This document shows, piece after piece, positions 32,686-40,910 of a stretch of DNA of 64,000 nt (position 1 is the first letter of the stretch; each line of letters opens with the position of its first letter). A program made the position numbers and the translations under genes. The DNA is from DAOULT01 sp964646625 (GTDB lineage Bacteria; Chloroflexota; Anaerolineae; CAZYHC01): contig CAZYHC010000016.1 in assembly GCA_964646625.1 (NCBI GenBank), positions 1 to 64,000 on the forward strand, in the 5' to 3' direction. Under the pieces are notes generated by a model. The model was not told where the DNA came from. It saw only the letters and a program-made list of their open reading frames with translations, and did no database searches.

Positions 32686-33783
32686 TTAGAATTCTCTTGC
32701 TATCATGTATTCTGCCCACCGAGATAGAAGGCGGCTGTAACTGGAGTCTGGGAGAGCGCTCAGGTGGGCCAGCGCGTCTTCCACGTATGATCGGGCCAGA
32801 GCTCTGGTGTACTCGATCCCTCCCAGCGAGCGGAGTAAATTGGTGGCTTCTTCTATGTCGTTTGCGGTGGCCTGCTCGTTACCGAGGGTGCTTATCAGAC
32901 GTTCTTTTTGTCTGCTGGTAGCGTTTTTGAAGGCGTGATATACTATGGTGGTCCGTTTGCCCTCTCGAATGTCCGAGCCCACCGATTTGCCTAGCAGGGC
33001 CTCGTCTCCCACCAGGCCAAGAATGTCATCTTGCAGTTGAAAAGCAGTGCCACATTTGCTGGTAAAAGCCGAGAGGGCTTGAACCAGTTTATGTGTTGGT
33101 TCGCAGAGGTTGAGTCCGATCATCGCCCCGGCCTTGCCGGCGAATTCGTATAGCGTCCCGGTTTTCTTCCACAGCATATCTACGATCAGATCTTCTCCGA
33201 GCGACTCTATGGGATGCTTCGAATATTGGATGTCCAGCATCTCTCCCTCCAGCAGGCTGCTTTGAACCCTTATTTTCAGGTCCTCAATTAAATATAGAAC
33301 CAGGTTGGGATCGATTCCCTGCTTACGGTGTAATTCGCACAGGAGGGAAGTGGCCCATCCTTGCTGAAGATCTCCGGCCAGTATGGCGATGGAGAGGCCG
33401 TAGTGTTTGGCCTCGCCATTACTGTAATGCAGTTCCCGTGCTGCCTTCTCTCTGAACTCTTGGTGAACGGTGGGATGGCCTCGTCGTTTTCTATCCCTGT
33501 CGATGATGTCATCGTGAACCAGCGTCCAGGTGTGGTACACCTCCACCGCAGCCGCCGCGGGCAGGGCCTGGTCCTCGTCGCCTCCCACCGCCCCGCACGA
33601 GAACAATAACACCGCAGGACGCAGAGACTTGCCGCCTGATGTAATGTAGCTGTATACTGCTTCCCGGATGTGAGCTGGCGAAAACCGCTGTTTATACTCC
33701 TCGGAGCACAGGTAATCGTATACTTTGTCTCGTCTGTCTGAGATTTCCCTGATGAGGACCGATTTTTTACTCTCAAAGGTCAA
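32686..33783 (-). CDS. Polyprenyl diphosphate synthase
   Basis: This 365-residue trans-prenyltransferase condenses isopentenyl diphosphate with allylic primers. The first aspartate-rich motif is HDDIIDRDRKRRGHPTVH. The second is FQLQDDILGLVGDE, where the usual final Asp of DDxxD is Gly. GGKSLRPAVLLFSCGAVGG contributes substrate contacts. The start is a TTG at 33783 with AAGGGAG nearby; no ATG is suitably placed. It is probably transcribed with the type 2 IPP isomerase 61 bp upstream, giving an isoprenoid unit. Product chain length is not determinable. Confidence 0.92.
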   Translation of the reverse strand: MTFESKKSVLIREISDRRDKVYDYLCSEEYKQRFSPAHIREAVYSYITSGGKSLRPAVLLFSCGAVGGDEDQALPAAAAVEVYHTWTLVHDDIIDRDRKRRGHPTVHQEFREKAARELHYSNGEAKHYGLSIAILAGDLQQGWATSLLCELHRKQGIDPNLVLYLIEDLKIRVQSSLLEGEMLDIQYSKHPIESLGEDLIVDMLWKKTGTLYEFAGKAGAMIGLNLCEPTHKLVQALSAFTSKCGTAFQLQDDILGLVGDEALLGKSVGSDIREGKRTTIVYHAFKNATSRQKERLISTLGNEQATANDIEEATNLLRSLGGIEYTRALARSYVEDALAHLSALPDSSYSRLLSRWAEYMIAREF

Positions 33784-33844
33784 AGGCGCGCTCCCTTCGA
33801 AGTTCGTTGTTTTTCTGTCGTTCGTTGTTGATCTGCCGGCGCGG

Positions 33845-34861
33845 TTAGATTTTTATAATAGGGGTATCTTTCAGCTCTTGAAGGTTCCTGGCGCCGCTGC
33901 AAAACATGGCGATGCGCAATTCTTGAGCCACTCCCGTCAGGTGCTCGATAACGGCCTCGGCGGAGAAAGCAGCCAGCTTCAGCAGGGGGGTGGCGATGGC
34001 CGCTGCGTCGGCGCCCAGGGCGATGGCTTTGGCGGCCTCCACCCCGCTCCGGATGCCGCCGCTGGCGATGAGGGTCACCTGTGGCGCGCCCTGTCGGGCC
34101 AGGCGGATAGATTCGGCGGTGGGAATGCCCCAGGTGGCGAAGCTTTCTGCGATGTGGCGCAGCCTCTCCGTGGGAGCGCGATGTTTCTCCACCTCGCTCC
34201 ACGAGGTGCCCCCCGCCCCGGCCACGTCGATAGCCTGTACCCCAATTTCCACCAACTGTCTGGCCAGAGTCTCCGAAATGCCCCAGCCCACCTCTTTCAC
34301 TATCACTGGCACGGGCAACTTCTGGCAGATGTCCTCGATTTTGGTCAACAGTCCGCTGAAGTTGGTGTTGCCGTTACCCTGGAGGCACTCTTGCAGAGGA
34401 TTGAGGTGCAAAATGAGCCCATCGGCCTGGATCATATCCACTGCCCGCTGGCATTCGCTCAGACCGTAGCCATAGTTAAGTTGGACGGCGCCCAGGTTAG
34501 CCAGGAGCAGGATGCCGGGCGCCACGTCCCGCACCTGGTAGGTGTAGGCCAGGCGCTCGTCGTCTATAGCCGCCCGCTGAGAACCCATGCTCATAGCCAG
34601 ACCCATACTTTGCGCGGCCTGGGCCAGGTGGCGATTGAGACGTTCGGCTGCTTCTGTGCCGCCGGTCATGGCCGAAATGAACAGCGGGGCGCGCAAAGCT
34701 TTGCCCAGCAGAGTCAAGGACAGATCGACCTCGGCCAGGCTCATCTCGGGTAGGGCCTGGTGAATAAGGCTATAGTTCTCCAGACCGGTGGTGATACCTT
34801 TAAAGGAGACCTCTTCTTCTAAACAGATGCGAAGATGATCGGACTTACGCTGAGCATGCAT
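33845..34861 (-). CDS. fni: Type 2 isopentenyl-diphosphate delta-isomerase
   Basis: The FMN-dependent enzyme interconverts isopentenyl and dimethylallyl diphosphate. The 338 residues include RKSDHLRICLEEEVSF, PLFISAMTGGTEAAERLN, the FMN region AGILLLANLGAVQLNYGY, HLNPLQECLQ, PVIVKEVGWGIS, and a C-terminal IASGGIRSGVEAAKAIALGADAAAIATPLL. It supplies the primer for the polyprenyl synthase downstream. The -10 box of its promoter ends about 7 bp before the ATG, so the mRNA may be nearly leaderless. Confidence 0.95.
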   Translation of the reverse strand: MHAQRKSDHLRICLEEEVSFKGITTGLENYSLIHQALPEMSLAEVDLSLTLLGKALRAPLFISAMTGGTEAAERLNRHLAQAAQSMGLAMSMGSQRAAIDDERLAYTYQVRDVAPGILLLANLGAVQLNYGYGLSECQRAVDMIQADGLILHLNPLQECLQGNGNTNFSGLLTKIEDICQKLPVPVIVKEVGWGISETLARQLVEIGVQAIDVAGAGGTSWSEVEKHRAPTERLRHIAESFATWGIPTAESIRLARQGAPQVTLIASGGIRSGVEAAKAIALGADAAAIATPLLKLAAFSAEAVIEHLTGVAQELRIAMFCSGARNLQELKDTPIIKI

Positions 34862-34867
34862 AACGAC

Positions 34868-34895
34868 ATTATATCACCTATAGTATGATTCACAA
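34868..34895 (-). promoter_or_regulatory. Promoter of the IPP isomerase gene
   Basis: On the minus strand TTGTGA, 16 bp and TATAAT end 6 bp before the ATG at 34861, which predicts a very short or absent 5' leader. Confidence 0.55.
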
Positions 34896-34916
34896 TTGCG
34901 GTTCTTCGCAATGGGA

Positions 34917-35567
34917 TCAAGCGCCCTCCACTTCCGTAATCAGGCGTTTGCACAGTTCTACGCCAGCGACCCCATCGGTCGTCCAGTAGTCGGCGCCCAC
35001 GTACTGACAGACTTCTTCGCTGATCTGACCGCCGCCAATGATGATGGGCCCTCGATACCCTTGGGCCCGTAGCAGAGTGACCGTCTCACGCATCGCGTCG
35101 TAGGCACTGGTCAGCAGCCCTGAGAGGCCCACAATGTAGGGCTGCACCTGGGCGGCTTGCTGGACAAAGGTGGTGGGCGACACGTCCACGCCAAGATCGT
35201 GGACAGCAAAGTTGTGGCAGCTCAGGAGCATGTTGACGATGTTCTTGCCCAGGTCGTGGATGTCGCCCTCGACCGTGCCCAGCAGGATACGTCCCGAGGC
35301 CTGGCCCGAAACCTGGCGCTCTACTACGGGCTGGAGCAGTTCCATCACCTGGCTAAAGATCTCGCCGGCCATGATGAGCCCAGCCAGATAGTATTCGTTT
35401 CGCTCGTAGCGCACGCCCACCTGGCGCATCCCTTCTTGACAGTCTTCGATGATCAGTAGCGGGTCGTCGCCGGCCTCCAATCGCTGAAGGACGAGGGCCA
35501 GGGCGGTCTCTTCTTGGAGATCGCTGATGGCGGCGATCAGCGTTGCACTTGTGTCTGTGTTGCTCAT
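34917..35567 (-). CDS. Corrinoid (B12-binding) methyltransferase protein
   Basis: This 216-residue protein is an MtbC/MttC-type corrinoid carrier. A helical B12-binding cap (residues 1-90) is followed by a cobalamin-binding Rossmann domain. The cobalt-ligating D-x-H-x2-G motif lies at 102-107 (VEGDIHDLGKNIV), with GLSGLLTSAYDAM and IIIGGGQISEE further on. It would carry a methyl group between a substrate methyltransferase and an acceptor. It lies 14 bp after the GntR gene in one operon. A second, homologous carrier is at 37383. The ATG at 35567 follows AGGAG. Confidence 0.92.
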   Translation of the reverse strand: MSNTDTSATLIAAISDLQEETALALVLQRLEAGDDPLLIIEDCQEGMRQVGVRYERNEYYLAGLIMAGEIFSQVMELLQPVVERQVSGQASGRILLGTVEGDIHDLGKNIVNMLLSCHNFAVHDLGVDVSPTTFVQQAAQVQPYIVGLSGLLTSAYDAMRETVTLLRAQGYRGPIIIGGGQISEEVCQYVGADYWTTDGVAGVELCKRLITEVEGA

Positions 35568-35581
35568 GTATTGCCCGTCTC

Positions 35582-36328
35582 CTAATCGGGGATGCCTATG
35601 GTGGCGGTGAAGCGAAGGCGGTCGCCAGAGCAAATGAACCAACCCCAACTGACCGGCCGGTCATCAAAGTCGTAGAAAATATGCTCCAGGCGAAAGGCAG
35701 GGACCCCCACCTCCAAGTGGAGCAGGGCGGCTTCCTCCTCGGTCAGCACGGTGGCCTCGATGGTGAGGTCGCCGCGCTTCAGATCTGACCCGCTGCCCCC
35801 ACTAAAGAGGCCACGCAGGGCGGTGACCTCCATCTCGGCCTCGATGAGGGGGCGGGTGGGGTCGTAGATCACGTGCTCGCGGTGCAGCAGCATCGGTTGC
35901 TCGCCTTGGAAGATCAGCCGCCGGATAAAGACGGTCCGATCCCCGACTTCGATGGCTAGCTTGCGGGCCGTCCGCTCGGTGGCCGAGGTGATGTGCGCTT
36001 CCACAAGTCTGACCGTGGACTGGCCTTCGCGGAAGAGCTGCTGCAATCTGTCCAGATCGAAGGTGGCGGTGCCCAGTTCTAGGGGCTTGACAAAGGTGCC
36101 CCGCCCCTGTTCAGCGATCACCACGCCCTGGTCGGTGAGGATGTTGACGACGCGGCGCACGGTCATAGGGCTGACGCCGTAACGCTCGCAGAGCTGGGCT
36201 TCGGAGGGGAGACGGTCGCCAGGACGGAACACCCCCGCCGCGATCTGCCCCAGTAGAATGCGCACCAACTGGGCGTAGGCCGGTTCGTATGAGTTTCGGT
36301 CTATGGTGGCCAAAGGTTCCTCACTCAA
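35582..36328 (-). CDS. GntR/HutC-family transcriptional regulator (UTRA domain)
   Basis: The 248-residue regulator has an N-terminal winged helix (residues about 15-80: YAQLVRILLGQIAAGVFRPGDRLPSEAQLCERYGVSPMTVRRVVNILTDQGVV). A C-terminal UTRA effector domain (about 95-240) follows. It probably senses a substrate or intermediate of the adjacent methyl-transfer genes. It diverges from the DUF1638/corrinoid operon. The start appears to be TTG at 36328 with GAGG upstream. A CTATATA...AGTGTAYAAT element near its own promoter also occurs at 36424-36452 and 39454-39482 and is a candidate operator. Confidence 0.92.
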   Translation of the reverse strand: MSEEPLATIDRNSYEPAYAQLVRILLGQIAAGVFRPGDRLPSEAQLCERYGVSPMTVRRVVNILTDQGVVIAEQGRGTFVKPLELGTATFDLDRLQQLFREGQSTVRLVEAHITSATERTARKLAIEVGDRTVFIRRLIFQGEQPMLLHREHVIYDPTRPLIEAEMEVTALRGLFSGGSGSDLKRGDLTIEATVLTEEEAALLHLEVGVPAFRLEHIFYDFDDRPVSWGWFICSGDRLRFTATIGIPD

Positions 36329-36370
36329 AGATGTGCCTCGGAATGACAGGCTCCAGTTCTATATACAAGA

Positions 36371-36399
36371 AGTGTACAATATCCCGGTCCAAAAGTCAA
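36371..36399 (-). promoter_or_regulatory. Promoter of the GntR/corrinoid operon, with possible operator
   Basis: On the minus strand TTGACT, 17 bp and TACACT lie 42 bp upstream of the TTG start. The overlapping plus-strand text CTATATACAAGAAGTGTACA resembles the core of the two plus-strand promoters. Confidence 0.55.
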
Positions 36400-36423
36400 A
36401 CTGGTGCCGAGTGAATAGCCCCC

Positions 36424-36452
36424 TTGACAACTTCCCTATATAAGTGTATAAT
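36424..36452 (+). promoter_or_regulatory. Consensus promoter/operator of the DUF1638-corrinoid operon
   Basis: TTGACA and TATAAT are separated by 17 bp (ACTTCCCTATATAAGTG). All 29 bases but one recur at 39454-39482. The -10 box ends 9 bp before the ATG at 36462, predicting an almost leaderless transcript. Confidence 0.85.
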
Positions 36453-36461
36453 ATTTGCGCC

Positions 36462-37172
36462 ATGGTCCAACAGCTTGAAAGGTCATGCCAGATCCAAACC
36501 GGCGAGCAAGCAGCGGTCATCGCCTGTGCGACGGTGATCGAGGAAATGCTGCCGCACCTCCCCCCCGATATGAAGTACCATGTTCTGGATTTTGGGCTGC
36601 ACGTCAACCCCGATGCGCTGAGATGCACCCTTCAAGAGGTCATTGACGTAGCGTCCAAAACGGCGGGGACGATCATCCTGGGCTACGGACTCTGCTCCCA
36701 GGCTGTGGTCGGACTGCGGGCCAACGGCTGTACGCTGGTGGTGCCCAAAGTGGACGACTGTATCGCCATCTTTTTGGGGTCGGGCGAGGCCTACAAAGCA
36801 CAGGCCCGCTCCGAGCCGGGGACCTACTACCTGACCAAGGGCTGGATCGAGGCCGGCGATAGCCCCTTCGACGAGTACGACAGCCTGGTGGAGCGCTACG
36901 GCGAGAAAAAGGCCCAATGGCTCATGGGCCAGATTCTCAAGAACTATACCCGCCTGGCGCTCATCAACACCGGCCAGTACGAATTGGAGCGCTATCGCCA
37001 CTACACCCGACGTATGGCGGAGCGCTTTGGGCTGCGCTACGAGGAGATCCCCGGTTCCAACACGCTGATCAAAAAGATGCTGTACGGTCCCTGGGACGAC
37101 GAGTTCGTCGTCGCCCGCCCCGGCCAGACCATCTCTTACCTGGATTTCAAGAGAACGAAGAGCAAAACGTGA
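36462..37172 (+). CDS. DUF1638 family protein
   Basis: This 236-residue protein matches DUF1638 (AVIACATVIEEMLPHL ... VLDFGLHVNPDALRCTLQEVID ... TIILGYGLCSQAVVGLRANGCTLVVPKVDDCIAIFLGS). The family often accompanies corrinoid proteins and methyltransferases and has no proven activity. Conserved Cys residues (IACAT, GLCSQ, DDCIA) could bind a metal. The ATG at 36462 is chosen because upstream codons lie in the -10 box. Its TGA overlaps a GTG that opens a methyltransferase remnant. Confidence 0.88.
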   Translation: MVQQLERSCQIQTGEQAAVIACATVIEEMLPHLPPDMKYHVLDFGLHVNPDALRCTLQEVIDVASKTAGTIILGYGLCSQAVVGLRANGCTLVVPKVDDCIAIFLGSGEAYKAQARSEPGTYYLTKGWIEAGDSPFDEYDSLVERYGEKKAQWLMGQILKNYTRLALINTGQYELERYRHYTRRMAERFGLRYEEIPGSNTLIKKMLYGPWDDEFVVARPGQTISYLDFKRTKSKT

Positions 37173-37375
37173 GAATGATCGGGGAGAAGATCGACGGCAC
37201 GCGCCGGGGCGTGGCCCAGGCTATTATTGAGGAGCGCAACGCAGCTTTTAGTCGAACGGGCGCCGATGATCAACCCGATCAGCGGAGAGCCGAGGCGGCG
37301 GTGAGAGGAGGACTATATGGATCGACTTGCTCTATTGGTTGGCGCAAGAAGCCCGAGATCGAATCTTTGAGAGGA
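37169..37375 (+). pseudogene. Remnant of methyltetrahydrofolate:corrinoid methyltransferase
   Basis: The first ~30 codons (GTG at 37169 or ATG at 37175: MIGEKIDGTRRGVAQAIIEERNA...) read like the N-terminus of MtgA/AcsE-type pterin-binding methyltransferases. In another frame at about 37248 APMINPISGEP resembles the family's later INSIS motif before a stop. Only about 200 bp remain where an intact gene would need about 800, so internal deletion and frameshift are inferred. It lies between DUF1638 and the corrinoid gene, the position where an acceptor methyltransferase is expected. Confidence 0.55.
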
Positions 37376-37382
37376 GGATACA

Positions 37383-38015
37383 ATGTCAAAAAAACTTGTC
37401 AATGCCATCGCTGACATGAGGGAGGAAGAAGCCCTCAAATTAGTCAAAGAGATGGTAGAGGGTGGTTCAGACCCCATGGCGATCCTGGATTCAGCCAGAG
37501 AGGCCATGGCCCTCGTCGGCCAGCGCTACAAGGAGGGCGCCTACTTTTTGCCCGAACTGATGCTGGCGGGCGAGATGCTGAGCCAGATCACGGACCTGAT
37601 CAGGCCCGAGCTGGCCAAGTTGCCGGAGATCGAGCGTCACGGCAAGGTGGTCATCGGCACTGTCGAGGGGGACATTCACGACATCGGCAAGAACATTGTC
37701 ACCTTTATGCTCGACGTCAACGGCTTCGATGTCCTTGATCTGGGCGTGGATGTCTCCGCGCAAAAGTTCGTGGCGGCCATCCGGGACTTTCAGCCCCAGG
37801 TGGTGGGCCTGAGCGGGTTCCTGACCCTGGCCTTTGACGTCATGAAAGAGACCGTCGAGGCCATCGAAACCGCCGGCCTGCGGGACGGGCTCAAGATCAT
37901 GATCGGCGGGGGGCAGGTCAACGAGGAGATAAGAAAGTATGCTGGCGCTGATGCCTATGGCAAAGATGCCATGGCCGGAGTATCCCTGGCCCAAAAATGG
38001 GTCGGCGCCAAGTAA
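37383..38015 (+). CDS. Corrinoid (B12-binding) methyltransferase protein
   Basis: The 210-residue protein is a second MtbC/MttC-type carrier. The helical cap (residues 1-85) includes EGAYFLPELMLAGEMLSQI, and the D-x-H-x2-G cobalt-ligand motif is at 97-102 (VEGDIHDIGKNIV). FLTLAFDVMKETVEAIE and IMIGGGQVNEEIRKYAGAD follow. It should be methylated by the UroD-family methyltransferase encoded 38 bp downstream. Start: ATG at 37383 after GAGAGGAGG. It is clearly homologous to the divergent carrier at 34917-35567 but not a recent copy. Confidence 0.93.
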   Translation: MSKKLVNAIADMREEEALKLVKEMVEGGSDPMAILDSAREAMALVGQRYKEGAYFLPELMLAGEMLSQITDLIRPELAKLPEIERHGKVVIGTVEGDIHDIGKNIVTFMLDVNGFDVLDLGVDVSAQKFVAAIRDFQPQVVGLSGFLTLAFDVMKETVEAIETAGLRDGLKIMIGGGQVNEEIRKYAGADAYGKDAMAGVSLAQKWVGAK

Positions 38016-38053
38016 GCATCCTCAGCAGAGAATGTGCAGGAGGCAATAAAAAA

Positions 38054-39406
38054 ATGGAAAAGAAATGGGAAGAGCTATCACCAGATGAAAAGCAGGAGGC
38101 GATGTTCCAAAGGTGGCTTTCGCCGAAAGACCCTGAGGGGAATGACCTTAAATTCCAAAGCCCGGAAGCCGAGAAGTTGTACAAGGAAAGAATCACTAGG
38201 ATAAAGGATGCCATCCAGCTGAAGAAGAAGCCTGATCGGGTGCCGGTGGCTGTAATCCCAAGCTTCTTCCCCGCTTTTTACAATGGAATGACCCCCCAGG
38301 AGATGATGTACGACTACGAAAAACTGCACGCCGCCTTTAGGAAATTCACCCTTGACTTTGCAGCGGACACGCATATCGGAGCCACGGCCCCCGGACCTGG
38401 GAAGTTCTTTGAGGTCCTTGACTACAGATTGTACTCCTGGCCGGGCCATGGAGTCTCGCCTGAACATAGCTACCAGTGTAATGAAGGCGAATACATGAAG
38501 GCGGATGAATATGACGCCCTGATTCAGGACCCGTCGGGTTTCTTCAGCAACGTCTACCTGCCGCGCATATTCGGAGCGTTAGAGCCCCTCCATATGCTCC
38601 CGTTTCTCCCAGGCATACTCGAGATATATGGAGTTGCCTTTAACTTCATACCCTATGGTATCCCCCCCGTTCAAGCCGCCTATAAGGCCCTTTTTGAGGC
38701 CGGGGGTGAAGCCCTGAAATGGGCAGGAGTCCTGGGAGCCCTCAATGCTGAATTGGCCGGCCTGGGCTTTCCGCAGTTATGGGGCGGGTTCACGAAAGCG
38801 CCGTTTGACATGATCGGCGACACCCTCAGAGGCACCAAAGGGATCATGCTGGATATCTACCGGCAACCCGATAAGCTCATCGAAGCGATGGAAGCCATAA
38901 CGCCACTCATGATCAAGATGGGGGTTGGAGCAGCACAGATGACCGGACAGCCGATCATCTTCCTGCCGCTACATAAGGGTGCGGATGGCTTCCTCTCCGA
39001 TGAGCAGTTTGAGAAGTTCTACTGGCCGACCTTGCAGAAGGTCATGCTGGGTCTGATCGAGGAGGGATGCGTGCCAAATCCCGCGGCCGAGGGCGGCTAC
39101 AACTCGCGTCTCAAAGTCGTCAAAGATCTACCAAAGGGCAAGACGCTCTGGATGATCGACCAGTCGGATATGGTCAAAGCCAAGGAAACCTTGGGCAAGA
39201 ACGCCTGCCTCCTTGGCAACGTGCCCTCCGCCATGTTGCACTTAGGCACACCCAAGGAGGTGAAAGACTACGCCAAGAAACTCATAGATACTGCCGGCAA
39301 AGGTGGTGGTTTTATATTAAGCAATGGGGCGTTCTTTGACCATGCCAAGCCGGAAAATGTCAAGGCGATGGTTGATACGGCCAAGGAATACGGCGTATAC
39401 AAATAA
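38054..39406 (+). CDS. Uroporphyrinogen decarboxylase-family (MtaA/O-demethylase-like) methyltransferase
   Basis: This 450-residue TIM-barrel protein of the URO-D superfamily is of the kind that moves methyl groups to or from corrinoid proteins. Visible stretches are RVPVAVIPSFFPAFYNGMTPQEMMYDYE, the central FMIGDTLRGTKGIMLDIYRQPDKLIEAM-like region, IIFLPLHKGADGFLSDEQFEKFYWP and a C-terminal LGNVPSAMLHLGTPKEVKDYAKKLID. The context (corrinoid carrier, DUF1638) supports a substrate:corrinoid methyltransferase; O-demethylation of methoxylated aromatics is one possibility. The ATG at 38054 follows AGGAGG. Confidence 0.87.
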   Translation: MEKKWEELSPDEKQEAMFQRWLSPKDPEGNDLKFQSPEAEKLYKERITRIKDAIQLKKKPDRVPVAVIPSFFPAFYNGMTPQEMMYDYEKLHAAFRKFTLDFAADTHIGATAPGPGKFFEVLDYRLYSWPGHGVSPEHSYQCNEGEYMKADEYDALIQDPSGFFSNVYLPRIFGALEPLHMLPFLPGILEIYGVAFNFIPYGIPPVQAAYKALFEAGGEALKWAGVLGALNAELAGLGFPQLWGGFTKAPFDMIGDTLRGTKGIMLDIYRQPDKLIEAMEAITPLMIKMGVGAAQMTGQPIIFLPLHKGADGFLSDEQFEKFYWPTLQKVMLGLIEEGCVPNPAAEGGYNSRLKVVKDLPKGKTLWMIDQSDMVKAKETLGKNACLLGNVPSAMLHLGTPKEVKDYAKKLIDTAGKGGGFILSNGAFFDHAKPENVKAMVDTAKEYGVYK

Positions 39407-39453
39407 ACACCGAAGAGGGCTGAGGTTGTAATACCGGTAATTGTCTCCCTGAT

Positions 39454-39482
39454 TTGACAACTTCTCTATATAAGTGTATAAT
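39454..39482 (+). promoter_or_regulatory. Consensus promoter/operator of the Liv-type transporter operon
   Basis: TTGACA, 17 bp (ACTTCTCTATATAAGTG) and TATAAT differ by one base from the promoter at 36424-36452, spacer included. The shared spacer is more similar than promoter function needs, suggesting a common regulator site. Confidence 0.85.
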
Positions 39483-39521
39483 GTGTGCAAAGTGCACCAT
39501 GGATCACCAGATAGTGTTTGG

Positions 39522-39620
39522 ACAAAAAGGAGGAAAAAAAATGGATACTAAAGATTTGACCCGTTTTCCAGAACCCGAAAACAAAAAGGAGGAAAAAATG
39601 GATACCAAAGGTTTGACCCG
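39522..39620 (+). repeat. In-frame duplication of ribosome-binding site and start codon
   Basis: A segment of about 40 bp (ACAAAAAGGAGG, A-rich spacer, then ATGGATACYAAAGRTTTGAC) occurs at 39522-39563 and again at 39581-39620. Both copies carry a strong Shine-Dalgarno and an in-frame ATG (39541 and 39598), 57 bp apart. Confidence 0.9.
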
Positions 39621-40875
39621 CCGTGAATTCCTGCGCGGCGCAGCACTAACCGGCGTTGGGCTGGTTGCAACGGTATGCGGCCCCGCGCCCACATCGACCG
39701 CAGCGCCTGCCCTAGCCTCAACCTCTCAAGCCAAAGACAAAATCGTTATTGGAGCGGCAAGACCTCTCTCCGGCCCATTAGCTTTTTTTGAAGAAAATGC
39801 CTTCGGGCCAGTCTATAAAATGTGGGTTGATGAGGTCAATGCCAGGGGCGGGATATATGTGGAGGAGTACGGCCAGAGCTTACCTGTAGAGATGCTCGTA
39901 TACGATGATAAAAGCGATATGGGCACGATGACGAGGCTGCTGGAAAAATTAATTTTGGAGGACAAGGTTGACTTTGTGTTCCCTCCCGCCAGCACCGCTT
40001 TTCTTTTTGCGGCCGGCGCGGTAGCCAATAGGTACGGGTATATACTGATAGGAGCCGAGGGTGGGGCAACAACCATCAGGGATATGCTTCCTGGTATGCC
40101 CTACTTCTTTGGCGTCTTGAATTTTTCTGACCACAACCAGATACCGGTGCTGGCTGACATTTTTGAGGAAGCCGGCGTGAAGACGGCGGCGATTATGTTC
40201 ATTGAGGACCTCCACGGCATAGAGTATTCTGGAGTGGCGACTAGAGAATTTGGGAAGAAGGGCATTGACATAGTATTGATTAAGAGCACTCCGCCTGATA
40301 TTAAGGACGTATCGCCCATATTAAAGGAGGCGAAGGCGCTTGATGTCGATGTCTTTTGCTCTTTTACCTATCCCGATGCGGGCTTCCTTGTTACCGGACA
40401 GGCAATGGAGCTTGGCTTTAATCCAAAGGCCTTTCTACTCGGTCCTGGGGGCAATTTCGAAGTTTATAAAGGGATCTTTGGGGCGGAGGCGGTAGAGGGA
40501 GTAATGGGTGAAGGAGCCTGGAACATGAAAAGCTCTCCCGCAGCCCAGGAATTCTATGATAAATTCATCGCACTCTATGACCCAGGCATACTTGATTGGT
40601 GGGGACATCTATTCTACTGGGCTGGACTGCAATTCTTTGAGCAGGCTATCGAGAAGGCCGGAACCCTTGACCAGGCCGTAATAAGGGACATAATGGCTAC
40701 AGAGAAGTTCGAAACAGTTCTGGGGCCGACCTGGTTTGATAATCAACTTTTGGCAGTTGAGTGTCATCCCGGCGAGATTGGTCAGTGGCAAAACGGCATT
40801 TTCGAAGTCATAGGCCCAAAGGATAAGGCTACCGCAGAGCCTATCTACCCCAAGCCGCCGTGGCCAACACCATAG
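39598..40875 (+). CDS. Branched-chain amino acid-type ABC solute-binding protein (LivK-like), Tat-exported
   Basis: The 425-residue periplasmic-binding-protein-family-6 protein begins MDTKGLTRREFLRGAALTG, a twin-arginine signal. The mature part (about residue 45 on: KIVIGAARPLSGPLAFFEENAFGP) is typical of Liv/urea/aromatic-acid binders, with FVFPPASTAFLFAAGAVANRY and ADIFEEAGVKTAAIMF. The gene order with LivHMGF-type genes implies uptake of an organic acid, amino acid or aromatic compound. An alternative in-frame ATG with an equal ribosome site lies at 39541 and would add 19 residues before the Tat motif. Confidence 0.9.
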   Translation: MDTKGLTRREFLRGAALTGVGLVATVCGPAPTSTAAPALASTSQAKDKIVIGAARPLSGPLAFFEENAFGPVYKMWVDEVNARGGIYVEEYGQSLPVEMLVYDDKSDMGTMTRLLEKLILEDKVDFVFPPASTAFLFAAGAVANRYGYILIGAEGGATTIRDMLPGMPYFFGVLNFSDHNQIPVLADIFEEAGVKTAAIMFIEDLHGIEYSGVATREFGKKGIDIVLIKSTPPDIKDVSPILKEAKALDVDVFCSFTYPDAGFLVTGQAMELGFNPKAFLLGPGGNFEVYKGIFGAEAVEGVMGEGAWNMKSSPAAQEFYDKFIALYDPGILDWWGHLFYWAGLQFFEQAIEKAGTLDQAVIRDIMATEKFETVLGPTWFDNQLLAVECHPGEIGQWQNGIFEVIGPKDKATAEPIYPKPPWPTP

Positions 40876-40910
40876 ACATTAAGTCTAACAACAAATAAAT
40901 AATATAGTAA

